DNA of 16,857 bases from Caryophanales bacterium UBA2298 (GCA_002345425.1 DDWA01000058.1:1-16857), one strand, 5' to 3'; shown: positions 1 through 8,211, counted from the stretch's first letter. Notes: generated from the letters alone by a model not told the origin. Numbers and translations: made by a program.

Positions 1-87
1 TGGTGCGGCTGATGAGAGTTGAACTCACACATCCATATGGGATACTACCCCCTCAAAGTAGCGCGTCTACCATTCCGCCACAGCCGC
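1..87 (-). tRNA. tRNA-Leu (anticodon GAG), CCA encoded
   Basis: Read on the minus strand, the acceptor stem GCGGCTG (81-87) pairs with CAGCCGC, followed by discriminator A and an encoded CCA ending at base 1. The anticodon stem CTACT/GGTAG encloses the loop TTGAGGG, giving anticodon GAG, which reads CTC/CTT leucine codons. A long variable arm, as expected of a class II tRNA, and a T arm (GTGAG, loop TTCAACT, CTCAT) are present. The gene begins 7-8 bases after the hairpin that ends the phosphofructokinase gene, with no clear promoter of its own. It may be transcribed by readthrough and may continue into a tRNA cluster beyond the window. Confidence 0.96.
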
Positions 88-119
88 AAAAATAAATGTC
101 TTTATCTAAAAAAGACATT
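88..119 (-). terminator. Hairpin after the phosphofructokinase gene
   Basis: AATGTCTTT (95-103) pairs perfectly with AAAGACATT (111-119) around a 7-base loop. On the minus strand it is followed by TATTTTTG, then at once by the tRNA-Leu. The U tract is short and interrupted, so it may be a leaky terminator or a processing stem between the mRNA and the tRNA. The stop codon of the gene overlaps the stem. Confidence 0.7.
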
Positions 120-1338
120 ATTTAAATTTTGCAAATTGTTGAATCCCGCTTTTAAATATATTTTTATTTTCACCTTGAATCAAAGGTAATGCATAATCAA
201 TAAATGCCTTAGTAACGCCATTTCCATCTTTATTAATCATTGAAGCTGGAATTTTCTTTTCAATATTAGCACAAGCTCTTAAATCATGGAAATGATACTC
301 TACCTGATAAGGTTCTTCACTTACTCGATGAATCACAACCATCACATTGCTTCTACCATTCAATACTGCTTTTACTGCTTCAACACCGACTTGAATCGCT
401 TCATTCACATCAGTTAAACTTTGTAAATGAGCAGCTGCTCTTTGCGTTGAACCAAACTCTACAGATCTTGAAGAAATACCTAAATCATTAGAAACAGTCG
501 ATGCTAACTTAGAAGCAACTCCACCTAATTGAAAATGTCCAAAAGCATCTTTCATCCCAGAACTTGAAGATATAAAAACACCGTCCGCATTCATAACGCC
601 TTCACTGACAGCTACTAAACATTGTTTCTTTTTAGTATAAACTTCTTTCACATCACTCTTAAATTTCTCGATTGAAAAAGGCACTTCCGGTAAATATATC
701 AAATCAGGACCAAATCCTCCAAGATTAGCTAAAGCACTTGAAGCCGTCAACCATCCAGCATGACGTCCCATTATCTCAACAATCGTTACCTTACCGCTAG
801 GATAAGCCAACATATCATAATGAACTTCCATAATCGTATTTGCAATAAATTTCGCAGCACTACCAAAACCTGGAGTATGATCAGTAAATGGCAAATCATT
901 ATCAATTGTCTTAGGAATACCAATGATTCTGACATCATAATCAATCGTATCCATATATTCGGCTATCTTAGCACAGGTATCCATTGAATCATTACCGCCG
1001 TTATAAAGGAAATAACGAATATTATACTTCTTAAACATATAAAGCAATCTGACATATTTAGAATCGTCTTCTTTATAATCAGGTAATTTATGTCTAACAG
1101 AACCAAAAGCCGATCCTGGAGTATATTTTAATAACTCAATATTTTCCCCATCTTGATCAGTTATCTTGATTAAATCATCATTTAAAGCGCCTTCAATTCC
1201 GTGCTTCATAACATAAACATCTTTAATGAATTCGCTTTGTCTTCTCGCTTCCGTTATCACTCCATAAGCGCTAGAGTTAATAACTGCAGTTGGACCACCT
1301 GATTGCCCATACATTAAATTGCCAACCAACTTTTTCAT
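118..1338 (-). CDS. pfp: 6-phosphofructokinase, pyrophosphate-dependent type
   Basis: A 406-residue phosphofructokinase that phosphorylates fructose 6-phosphate to the 1,6-bisphosphate in glycolysis. The N-terminal GQSGGPTAVIN (11-21), GGNDSMDT (114-121), PKTIDND (142-148), GSAAKFIA (159-166) and MGRHAGW (190-196) are the family motifs. Two positions decide the phosphoryl donor: ATP enzymes have Gly in the GGDGS and PGTIDND motifs, while this one has Asp117 (GGNDS) and Lys143 (PKTIDND), the pattern known for PPi-dependent enzymes. An upstream ATG at 1458 keeps the frame open but adds 40 unrelated residues that run through the preceding terminator. The ATG at 1338 follows GGGAGTGATG at good spacing, so I chose it. 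Monocistronic apart from possible readthrough into tRNA-Leu. PPi specificity is inferred from sequence. Confidence 0.93.
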   Translation of the reverse strand: MKKLVGNLMYGQSGGPTAVINSSAYGVITEARRQSEFIKDVYVMKHGIEGALNDDLIKITDQDGENIELLKYTPGSAFGSVRHKLPDYKEDDSKYVRLLYMFKKYNIRYFLYNGGNDSMDTCAKIAEYMDTIDYDVRIIGIPKTIDNDLPFTDHTPGFGSAAKFIANTIMEVHYDMLAYPSGKVTIVEIMGRHAGWLTASSALANLGGFGPDLIYLPEVPFSIEKFKSDVKEVYTKKKQCLVAVSEGVMNADGVFISSSSGMKDAFGHFQLGGVASKLASTVSNDLGISSRSVEFGSTQRAAAHLQSLTDVNEAIQVGVEAVKAVLNGRSNVMVVIHRVSEEPYQVEYHFHDLRACANIEKKIPASMINKDGNGVTKAFIDYALPLIQGENKNIFKSGIQQFAKFK

Positions 1339-1360
1339 AATCATCACTCCCATACTAAAT

Positions 1361-1388
1361 ACTATACCATAAACTCGTTTAATTTGAA
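1361..1388 (-). promoter_or_regulatory. Probable sigma-A promoter of pfp
   Basis: On the minus strand, TATAGT (1361-1366) is preceded by TG two bases upstream (extended -10), with a weak -35 TTCAAA (1383-1388) at 16 bp. It lies just upstream of the GGGAGTG ribosome binding site and downstream of the mscS terminator, fitting a separate unit. Confidence 0.5.
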
Positions 1389-1420
1389 TAATTTTTTTGC
1401 GATAAAAACTAATTTGTTTT

Positions 1421-1452
1421 ATAAAAAATACCTCCATAAATGAAGGTATTTT
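1421..1452 (-). terminator. Intrinsic terminator after mscS
   Basis: A 10-bp stem AATACCTTCA/TGGAGGTATT (one G-U pair) with loop TTTA is followed on the minus strand by TTTTTTAT. It ends the surface-protein/mscS unit and separates it from pfp. Confidence 0.9.
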
Positions 1453-1470
1453 AAACATTTAAACTTTTTT

Positions 1471-2424
1471 TTAATTTTTATCTTTTTCTATATTATGAAC
1501 AACAAGTTGAGGAAAAGGAATTTCAATTTTATTCTTGTCAAAAAGAATTTTCATCTCACGATTTAAACTTCTAGCTACAGTATAACGATCCCCTTCATGA
1601 ACCATACCAATAACTCTTAAAATCACTGAAGAATCCCCTAAAGTTTGGACGCCTAAATAATAAGGACCTTCCACAATCTTCGGAATACTGTTTTTGATCT
1701 CATGAAGATTTTCTCGAATTACCTTTTCGACCTTTTCTAAATCTTCACCATAACCTATTGCTATTTCACAAATTGCTTTTGATAAAGACGAAGTCGTATT
1801 TATTGCGCCTCTGATATCAGAATTATTGATAATTTTGATATCGCCGTTAATATCTTCAAACTTAGTAACCCTTAAAGAAATCTCCTTAACCGTCCCGCGG
1901 AAATCACCGATTTGAATGATATCTCCTAAAGAATATTGTTTTTCAAAGATAATAAATAAACCACTAAAAATATCTTCAATTAAGCTTTGAGCACCAAAGC
2001 CAATTGCTAATCCAATAATTCCAGCGCCTGCTAAAAGTGTTGGCGTTTGCACTCCCCAAGCGCTCAAGATTAAGAACAATGCTATTATTACTGAAAGATA
2101 CTTAATTGAACTATTAACCAAATTAGCAATAGTCGTACCTCTAAAACTCTTTATCTTCAATAAACTAACAAATATTAATAATAACTTATTAATCAACCAC
2201 ATAAAGAAAATAATCGTTAAAGATTCAATGATTATTACATAGTTATTTTTAAAGAAGTTAAACAAATTAAAGAACTTTCCAACAGAATTATTGATAATAT
2301 TAGTAAACCCAGTCCCAGGAAAAATAATTGGTCCTAAAATACTAATCAGTAATAAAACAAACACTAAACTTAATACAACAATAATATGCACTTTTTCTTT
2401 AGCTGACTTTTCCTTAAAATTCAT
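1471..2424 (-). CDS. MscS-family small-conductance mechanosensitive channel
   Basis: 317 residues, an inner-membrane channel that releases solutes on hypo-osmotic shock. Hydrophobic segments lie at about 12-33, 64-85 and 107-124. The pore-lining helix at about 128-160 has the Ala/Gly-rich pattern of MscS TM3 (LLAGAGIIGLAIGFGAQSL), then SLGDIIQIGDFRGTVKEISLR, which starts the cytoplasmic beta domain, and an alpha/beta C-terminal domain (PFPQLVVH near 303-310). The length matches short MscS/YkuT-type proteins. The start ATG follows GAGGG. Only 10 bases separate it from the upstream surface-protein gene, so the two are probably cotranscribed; no functional link is obvious. Family call is secure; physiological role is by homology. 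Confidence 0.93.
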   Translation of the reverse strand: MNFKEKSAKEKVHIIVVLSLVFVLLLISILGPIIFPGTGFTNIINNSVGKFFNLFNFFKNNYVIIIESLTIIFFMWLINKLLLIFVSLLKIKSFRGTTIANLVNSSIKYLSVIIALFLILSAWGVQTPTLLAGAGIIGLAIGFGAQSLIEDIFSGLFIIFEKQYSLGDIIQIGDFRGTVKEISLRVTKFEDINGDIKIINNSDIRGAINTTSSLSKAICEIAIGYGEDLEKVEKVIRENLHEIKNSIPKIVEGPYYLGVQTLGDSSVILRVIGMVHEGDRYTVARSLNREMKILFDKNKIEIPFPQLVVHNIEKDKN

Positions 2425-2434
2425 AAATCTACCC

Positions 2435-3736
2435 TCAACTTTCTATCCTTCTAATAATTTTAATTTCTTGATAATTAACACTGCTTTCAATACCAATATC
2501 GATATAAAATTGTTCAAAAATGACTTTATCAATAATAAAACTCGTTGTATATTTTTCTCCGTCACTTACCAAAGCACTGGTTCCTACCAGATAATAATAC
2601 CAAAATTCACTTTCATAATAATATATCTCATAAAAAGCTTGATTAAGTTCACTCGAATTAGTTGTTATGAAAACTTCATAATATGTGGTATATTCCACAA
2701 CCTCTATCTCGTAAGTAAAACTTGACAATGTATGAATAAATGCTTCTCCAATCAAAACATGTTCTTCTCTTAAAGTATCTGGATTAATGTACCAAGCCTT
2801 CATCAAAAATGTATAATCGCTATCAGGTTTAAGTCCAGAAATAACGAATTCATTGCCATGTTGTTCCATCTCCGTACTAGGAATATAATCAATCCTTTTA
2901 ACTAAATACTCATTTAGATAAACTTCCATCTGATAAAGGATTTCCACGTTACTAGAACCTTCCACGTAAACATTAAAATGCGCTTCTGAATCATTATAAC
3001 TGGAAAGATATGTATAAGCGTCAACGCTAAAAGGCGGCGCAAATCTAACCTCATCTAAAATAATCCATTGACCATCAAACATCGCTTCCAAAATAATCAC
3101 GAACTGAGCATGTGAAGAATCATAAAACTGAATTTCCACATTATTTTCAAGCATTGTTAGTACATAAGTATCATAAAATATCTCTTGTTCAAAATCTTGA
3201 TAAATTGTCGCATATCTTATCTGAAAGTTGCTGTAGTTTTCGATGTTTCCATAACTAATACCAATATCATAAATTAATTCATAATAAAGTGAATTAGGAG
3301 AAATACTGATACTAGATATTGCAGCCACTAAATCATTACTTGTAATGACTGTCTCTTTCGCTAATACCTCTTCACCAAAGCCTTTATCAAAAACGACTTT
3401 TAATGAATATTTAGTATTTTGATCAAGTTCACTAAAACTACCATAATTTTGGCCGATTGTAATCCACTGTTCAATTCTTTCGAATTGACTCTCTAGCACT
3501 AATTTGACTTGATTATCTGCAACTATAAAGTCTTGATCAGTAACACTCACTTGATAGATTATTTCATGCGAAAAAGCTTTGACGTCATCAAAGCTAGCTT
3601 TAGGACTTTTAGGTATAAAAACAGTGACTGCTACAACCGCAACTACTGTAACAGTGACTGCTTGAAACAAAGATTTAATTATTTCAAATTTAGTCCTTTG
3701 TTTCATCTTCTCTTGGAATTCTTTGATTCTAGACAA
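2435..3736 (-). CDS. Membrane-anchored beta-rich (fibronectin III-like) surface protein
   Basis: 433 residues, not recognised as a named protein. A short basic N terminus, one hydrophobic segment at about 23-42 and a long extracytoplasmic part suggest an N-in, C-out anchored protein. That part looks like about four units of roughly 95 residues (about 45-133, 138-235, 238-337, 338-431). Each alternates polar and hydrophobic residues, and units 1 and 3 contain fibronectin III-like turns (LDQNTKYSLKV, LKPDSDYTFLMKA). It contains no cysteine and is Tyr/Glu rich. The start is TTG, supported by GAGGA 6-7 bases upstream; an ATG 10 codons in has a weaker site. First gene of a unit with mscS. It may act in adhesion or envelope structure, but this is a guess. 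Confidence 0.75.
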   Translation of the reverse strand: MSRIKEFQEKMKQRTKFEIIKSLFQAVTVTVVAVVAVTVFIPKSPKASFDDVKAFSHEIIYQVSVTDQDFIVADNQVKLVLESQFERIEQWITIGQNYGSFSELDQNTKYSLKVVFDKGFGEEVLAKETVITSNDLVAAISSISISPNSLYYELIYDIGISYGNIENYSNFQIRYATIYQDFEQEIFYDTYVLTMLENNVEIQFYDSSHAQFVIILEAMFDGQWIILDEVRFAPPFSVDAYTYLSSYNDSEAHFNVYVEGSSNVEILYQMEVYLNEYLVKRIDYIPSTEMEQHGNEFVISGLKPDSDYTFLMKAWYINPDTLREEHVLIGEAFIHTLSSFTYEIEVVEYTTYYEVFITTNSSELNQAFYEIYYYESEFWYYYLVGTSALVSDGEKYTTSFIIDKVIFEQFYIDIGIESSVNYQEIKIIRRIES

Positions 3737-3758
3737 AAGCTGTCCTCACTTACATATA

Positions 3759-3786
3759 ATTTTATCTCAATTTCAATTAAAATCAA
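3759..3786 (-). promoter_or_regulatory. Probable promoter of the surface-protein/mscS unit
   Basis: On the minus strand, TTGATT (3781-3786), a 16-bp spacer and TAAAAT (3759-3764) lie just upstream of the GAGGA ribosome binding site of the TTG-start gene. It sits back to back with the polyamine operon. Confidence 0.55.
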
Positions 3787-3867
3787 TACACCTTCCCAAA
3801 ATAAAATTTAAAACGAATATATTTTTTATTTCTTGAGTATTCTTAAACTAATAGGAAGTGAAATTCC

Positions 3868-3896
3868 TTTTGTTTTTACCTATTTTATGGTATTAT
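3868..3896 (+). promoter_or_regulatory. Possible promoter of the polyamine operon
   Basis: TATTAT at 3891-3896 is a good -10, about 40 bases before the start codon. The -35 is poor (TTTTGT at 17 bp, or TTGTTT at 15 bp). No operator or riboswitch is recognisable. Confidence 0.35.
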
Positions 3897-3934
3897 TTCT
3901 CTATAGATATCACAACAAAAGAAAGGGATGCTTA

Positions 3935-5434
3935 ATGAGAAATCCAAATCAAAATCAAACTCCATTTTTCACCAAGTTAAAGGAATATGGAATGAGCCAT
4001 GTGGCTCCTTTTGATGTGCCTGGGCATAAGCTCGGAAGAATCGAAAATGACTTACAAAAATTTGTTGGTAAGAAAATGTATTTACTGGACGCTAATTCAC
4101 CAGTGGGACTAGATCACCTTAATTACCCTACTGGAGTGATTAATGAAGCCCAAAGTTTAATGGCTGAAGCCATGGGCGCTGATAAGTCCTACTTTTTGAC
4201 TAATGGCACTACTACAGGAATCCTCGCCATGGTTATGAGCGTCTGTAAAGCAAATGATAAAATTATCTTACCAAGAAATGTTCATAAATCAGTAATCAAC
4301 GGACTTATCCTCTCAGGAGCAATGCCAGTCTTTATCAAACCAAATATTGATGAGTTTGTTGGTATCGCTAATGATGTGAGTTTTGATGCCGTCAAAAAAG
4401 CAATTGATGAAAACCCTGATGCTAAAGCAATTTTCGCCATCAATCCAACATATTTTGGAGTAGTCTCCGATATCCAGAAAATAACGGATTACGCTCATGA
4501 GCATAAAATGATTGTCATGGTGGACGAAGCTCATGGAGCACAGTTCTACTTTTCCCAAAAACTACCGCTTTCAGCTATGGAAGCTGGAGCTGACATCAGC
4601 GCTACTTCAATGCATAAAACCGCTGGTAGTTTAACGCAAAGTTCTATCATCCTCACTAAGGGTGAAAGAATTGACCATCAACGCTTAAGAGCGACGTTAA
4701 ATATGTTACAATCAACTTCTCCAAGTTCGCTTTTGATGGCGAGTTTAGACGTCGCAAGAAAAACGATGTATTTCCAAGGTAAAGCCAAAATAAATAACAT
4801 TTTAAAACTAGCAAAGATTGCTAGAGAAAAAATAAAAACAATTCCTGGTTTAACCGTTATCGATAAAGAATATCTTTTAAACCAAGGCTGCTATGACTAC
4901 GATGAAACCAAACTCATGGTTAAAGTTAGCGATTTAGGAATCTCCGGTTTTGATATTTATCAAATGATGAAAAAGAATTATAACATTCAGTTAGAGCTAG
5001 CTGAATCACATATCGTTTTATGTGTCTTAACTATCGGTACCACAAAACAAGATCTAGAAAGATTAGTTTTAGCATTTAAAAAATTAGCGGAAAAATATTA
5101 TAAATTAAAAGACAAATTACCAAAAATTGAATTTAGATATCAATTCCCGGATACTTATGCAAGACCGCGTGACGCTTATCATGCGCCAAAGAATTTAGTT
5201 AAATTAGAAGACGCAATTGATGAAATCTCCGCTGAATCAATTATGATTTATCCACCAGGAATTCCAATCATCATCCCAGGGGAAGTTATAACTGAAGAGG
5301 TAGTAAAAGATATTAAGTTTTATAAAAACAAAGGCGGTTCTTTACAAAGCGATATCGACAATGATACCGATATCGATTATGTCCAAATCGTTGATAAAGA
5401 AAATTGGAGTAAATACGAAGGTGATTTAATATGA
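3935..5434 (+). CDS. speA: Arginine decarboxylase (Orn/Lys/Arg decarboxylase family, PLP)
   Basis: 499 residues. A PLP-dependent fold-I decarboxylase of the Bacillus SpeA/YaaO type, smaller than the E. coli biosynthetic and inducible enzymes. DVPGHK (27-32), FLTNGTTTGI (87-96), VDEAHGA (196-202) and SMHKTAGSLTQSS (225-237) are visible; Lys228 should carry PLP. The C-terminal domain has the YPPGIPIIIPGE loop typical of the family. Substrate cannot be read from the enzyme alone, but the next gene is an agmatinase joined by an ATGA overlap, so arginine to agmatine is the likely reaction. The start at 3935 follows AAAGGG at normal spacing; an in-frame ATG at 3833 lies upstream of the probable promoter and would add an unrelated hydrophobic stretch. 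Confidence 0.9.
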   Translation: MRNPNQNQTPFFTKLKEYGMSHVAPFDVPGHKLGRIENDLQKFVGKKMYLLDANSPVGLDHLNYPTGVINEAQSLMAEAMGADKSYFLTNGTTTGILAMVMSVCKANDKIILPRNVHKSVINGLILSGAMPVFIKPNIDEFVGIANDVSFDAVKKAIDENPDAKAIFAINPTYFGVVSDIQKITDYAHEHKMIVMVDEAHGAQFYFSQKLPLSAMEAGADISATSMHKTAGSLTQSSIILTKGERIDHQRLRATLNMLQSTSPSSLLMASLDVARKTMYFQGKAKINNILKLAKIAREKIKTIPGLTVIDKEYLLNQGCYDYDETKLMVKVSDLGISGFDIYQMMKKNYNIQLELAESHIVLCVLTIGTTKQDLERLVLAFKKLAEKYYKLKDKLPKIEFRYQFPDTYARPRDAYHAPKNLVKLEDAIDEISAESIMIYPPGIPIIIPGEVITEEVVKDIKFYKNKGGSLQSDIDNDTDIDYVQIVDKENWSKYEGDLI

Positions 5435-6285
5435 AAAAAGTAGATTTATCATTTCAAAGTTGTAAAGCTGAATACGAAGAAAGCCCTGTTGTTTTATTTT
5501 CAGCACCACTAGATAATACAACATCATATCGCCCAGGTACGCGTTTTGCCGGTAATGCTGTCAGAGTAGAATCGATTGGGATTGAATGGTATTCACCATA
5601 TAAAGATATGGACCTTAAAGATTATTCAACTGTTGATATCGGTGATTTAGAATTACCGATGGGTCTCGTTGAAGAATCTTTAGATATCATCTATGAAACT
5701 GCAAAAAAAATTGTTTCTGACAATAAAAAACCGATGATGGTCGGTGGTGAACATCTCGTCACTTTTCCGGTTGTTAAAGCTTTGATGGAAAAATATGAAG
5801 ACTTGCATATCATTCACTTGGATGCACATACAGATCTAAGAGACGAATTCTTAGGAAGAAGGTTATCGCACGCTACTGTTATTAGAAGATGCTATGATAT
5901 ATTAGGTGATAATCGCATTTTCCAATTTGGCATTAGAAGCGGCGATAAACACGAATTTGAGTTTGCAAAAAGTGGTCACACTTATATGCAAAAATTCAAT
6001 TTCAATACTTTAGAATCAACCATCAATAAAATCAAAGATAAACCAGTTTATATCACAATTGATTTAGATGTTTTAGATCCATCAATTTTTCCTGGTACCG
6101 GAACTCCTGAACCAGGTGGCGTCACATTCAACGAACTGTTAGACGCAATGAAAAAATTTGAAAAGTTAAATAATGTCGTTGGCGCAGATTTAGTTGAACT
6201 TTCCCCGATGTTAGATAATTCCAATGTTTCTACTGTTGTCGCCGCTAAAGCTTTAAGAGAAATGATTCTGCTTCTGCACCGCTAA
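5431..6285 (+). CDS. speB: Agmatinase (ureohydrolase family)
   Basis: 284 residues. Hydrolyses agmatine to putrescine and urea, completing the two-step arginine route begun by the upstream gene. The binuclear manganese site is intact: GGEH (His108), DAHTDLR (Asp131, His133, Asp135) and DLDVLDPS (Asp211, Asp213). TGTPEPGG (223-230) matches the substrate-side loop of agmatinases rather than arginases. Its ATG shares four bases with the TGA stop of speA, and AAGGTGA lies inside the speA tail, so translation is probably coupled. No speE (spermidine synthase) is next to it, unlike Bacillus subtilis. The gene ends five bases before sdaA. Confidence 0.94.
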   Translation: MKKVDLSFQSCKAEYEESPVVLFSAPLDNTTSYRPGTRFAGNAVRVESIGIEWYSPYKDMDLKDYSTVDIGDLELPMGLVEESLDIIYETAKKIVSDNKKPMMVGGEHLVTFPVVKALMEKYEDLHIIHLDAHTDLRDEFLGRRLSHATVIRRCYDILGDNRIFQFGIRSGDKHEFEFAKSGHTYMQKFNFNTLESTINKIKDKPVYITIDLDVLDPSIFPGTGTPEPGGVTFNELLDAMKKFEKLNNVVGADLVELSPMLDNSNVSTVVAAKALREMILLLHR

Positions 6286-6289
6286 AATT

Positions 6290-7477
6290 ATGGAATCGAT
6301 AAGAGAACTCTATAAAGTCGGTCGAGGTCCATCCAGTTCTCATACAATGGGACCGGAAAAAATATGTCAAGAAATCCTTAAAAACTATGACGGTGATTTT
6401 TTCGAAGTCACACTTTATGGTTCCTTGAGCTTTACCGGACTTGGTCACTTAACTGATAAGATTATTAGAGAAACTTTAAAAAATGCCGAAGTCTATTTTT
6501 CCAAAGAATTAAAACTAGAACATCCAAACACTATGGATATTACAATTTATAAAGATAAAAAAATTATTGGTAAAGAGCGTTATTACAGTATTGGCGGTGG
6601 TTCTATCTTACGGAAAGGTGATGAAGAATTACCAAAGAATCATATCTATCCTCACCATAATTTTCAAGAAATAAAAGATTATTGTCTCGAAAAAAATCTT
6701 AAACTTCATGAGTATGTTTATCTTCACGAAGACAAACAATTTAAAGACTTCTTAAGGGATATTTGGAATGTTATGAAAAATACCATCAACACCGGTTTAC
6801 ATCAAGAAGGATATTTGCCAGGAATCTTAGAAGTTAAAAGAAAAGCTAGATCACTTTTATACGATCAAAAAAATAAAGTTTCAATCGAATTAAGGCTTCT
6901 AAGTTCTTATGCCTATGCAACCAGTGAAGTAAATGCTAGTGGTGGCGTAGTTGTAACTGCACCAACTTGTGGTGCTAGTGGCGTCTTGCCAAGTATCTTA
7001 TATTTTCTTAAAGACATTAGAAAGTACTCTGACGAAAGAATTCTTGACGGTTTAGCTATAGCCGGCATCATCGGCAATATCGTTAAAAACAACGCCTCTA
7101 TCAGTGGCGCTGAAGCTGGTTGTCAAGCCGAAATTGGTACTGCTTGTGCTATGGCAGCAGCTGCTTACAGTGAACTTGAAAACGGTTCTTTAGAAGTAAT
7201 TGAATATGCTGCAGAAATTGCTCTAGAACATCACTTAGGTCTTACTTGCGATCCGATTCTAGGCTACGTGCAAATACCTTGTATTGAACGTAACGCCGTT
7301 GCTTCAGTCAGAGCAATGAACGCTGGTGAACTAGCAACACTTTTAATCGATACTCGTTTGGTATCTTTCGATACAGTCGTTGAAGCGATGAAAGAAACCG
7401 GAAAAGATTTACTGGATTCATATCGTGAAACCAGCATTGGTGGACTTGCTAAATTCTATAAGAAAAAGGTTAGCTAA
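6290..7477 (+). CDS. sdaA: L-serine dehydratase, single-chain iron-sulfur type
   Basis: 395 residues. Deaminates L-serine to pyruvate and ammonia using a [4Fe-4S] cluster. The N-terminal beta-type domain starts with GRGPSSSHTMGP (11-22); the alpha-type domain follows from about 150 with SSYAYATSEVNASGG, APTCGASG, GAEAGCQAE and CDPILGYVQIPCIERN. Cys278, Cys320 and Cys331 have the spacing (42, 11) of the cluster ligands known in this family. It is about 60 residues shorter than E. coli SdaA (454), mainly in the linker. The ATG is 5 bases after the speB stop and has no ribosome binding site, so it probably depends on reinitiation after speB. The start is fixed by the conserved GRGPSSSHT, which lies before the next Met. 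It ends inside a two-way terminator. Confidence 0.93.
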   Translation: MESIRELYKVGRGPSSSHTMGPEKICQEILKNYDGDFFEVTLYGSLSFTGLGHLTDKIIRETLKNAEVYFSKELKLEHPNTMDITIYKDKKIIGKERYYSIGGGSILRKGDEELPKNHIYPHHNFQEIKDYCLEKNLKLHEYVYLHEDKQFKDFLRDIWNVMKNTINTGLHQEGYLPGILEVKRKARSLLYDQKNKVSIELRLLSSYAYATSEVNASGGVVVTAPTCGASGVLPSILYFLKDIRKYSDERILDGLAIAGIIGNIVKNNASISGAEAGCQAEIGTACAMAAAAYSELENGSLEVIEYAAEIALEHHLGLTCDPILGYVQIPCIERNAVASVRAMNAGELATLLIDTRLVSFDTVVEAMKETGKDLLDSYRETSIGGLAKFYKKKVS

Positions 7478-7490
7478 AATTAGCTAACCT
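7467..7490. terminator. Bidirectional terminator between sdaA and the DUF1361 gene
   Basis: A perfect 10-bp stem AGGTTAGCTA/TAGCTAACCT with loop AAAT. U-rich sequence follows on both strands (CTTTATTT on plus, TTTTTCTT on minus). The stop codons of both convergent genes lie within the hairpin, which is unusually compact. Confidence 0.9.
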
Positions 7491-8157
7491 CTTTATTTGC
7501 TGATTTATAAAATAAAATATATCCGAAAATTAGATACTGTAAAATTGTAAAAATTAAAATAAAAATTAATGAAAACCAATTTAAACTTTTGAAAAAATCA
7601 ATTAGAACTTGGTAAACATTTAAAACGTCCCAACTGTTATACCGCAAGAAACGTCCGATATAAATGCCAACACTTGCAATAAATGGTATCAATAACAAGA
7701 AAATATATTTATATTTAGGTATCTTTTTAACAATTAAATAATAAAAATAATTAAAACTTCTAATTGCAATCATTAATCCAATGAATGCAGCTACTACTAA
7801 ATGAAAGAAAGCAAGATATGCATCAATATCTTGTAAATACAATAAACCTTGATAGATCCCTAAACTCTGCATATAATTATCGCTGTCAAGATAAATTAAG
7901 TCGGTAACTAAATAGAGACTGTTAGGATAAAAGAATAACCATATCAGCCCTAATATCACCGGCCAGCCTTTTCGTTCTTTAAGTATATTAAGTAAATAGA
8001 TAATTACTAAAGGTATATATGCTAAAATCATATTCCAAATCAACATGAAATGAATCCCATCTTTTACTCTAAGAAATGTAAATGCTGAAAGCATAACAAA
8101 CAAGACAAAGATAACAATATCTAAAAATATGAATTTTTTAAGTTCTTTTAATTCCAT
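7480..8157 (-). CDS. DUF1361-family integral membrane protein
   Basis: 225 residues with about six or seven hydrophobic segments (near 9-28, 37-58, 67-84, 110-135, 146-167, 192-215). The pattern NMILAYIPL (42-50) and WLFFYPNSLYLVTDLIYLD (73-91) is what I know of DUF1361 proteins, whose function is not established. Only a GGGTGATG ribosome binding site precedes the start, and no strong promoter is visible in the 54 bases behind the kbl terminator, so expression may rely on readthrough from tdh-kbl. It converges on sdaA. Confidence 0.82.
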   Translation of the reverse strand: MELKELKKFIFLDIVIFVLFVMLSAFTFLRVKDGIHFMLIWNMILAYIPLVIIYLLNILKERKGWPVILGLIWLFFYPNSLYLVTDLIYLDSDNYMQSLGIYQGLLYLQDIDAYLAFFHLVVAAFIGLMIAIRSFNYFYYLIVKKIPKYKYIFLLLIPFIASVGIYIGRFLRYNSWDVLNVYQVLIDFFKSLNWFSLIFILIFTILQYLIFGYILFYKSANKEVS

Positions 8158-8172
8158 CTTTCATCACCCATT

Positions 8173-8207
8173 AAAGAAAACAAGTGAGTTTATCACTTGT
8201 TTTTTTC
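8173..8207 (-). terminator. Intrinsic terminator after kbl
   Basis: AAAACAAGTGA (8177-8187) pairs with TCACTTGTTTT (8193-8203) around loop GTTTA. On the minus strand the stem runs into TTTTCTTTAA, just before the DUF1361 gene. Confidence 0.8.
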
Positions 8208-8211
8208 TTTT

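Noticed and set aside
760..987. Open frame on the plus strand opposite pfp.
   Set aside because: It lies wholly inside the conserved pfp gene, has no family resemblance and no ribosome binding site.
1339..1458. A longer phosphofructokinase starting at 1458.
   Set aside because: The extra residues are not family-like, the frame runs through the mscS terminator and the promoter, and a good ribosome binding site precedes the ATG at 1338.
2291..2725. Open frame on the plus strand opposite mscS and the surface-protein gene.
   Set aside because: Antisense to two genes in low-complexity AT-rich sequence; no recognisable protein.
3833..3934. N-terminal hydrophobic extension of the arginine decarboxylase.
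   Set aside because: The family is cytoplasmic, the extension overlaps the probable promoter, and the start at 3935 has its own ribosome binding site.
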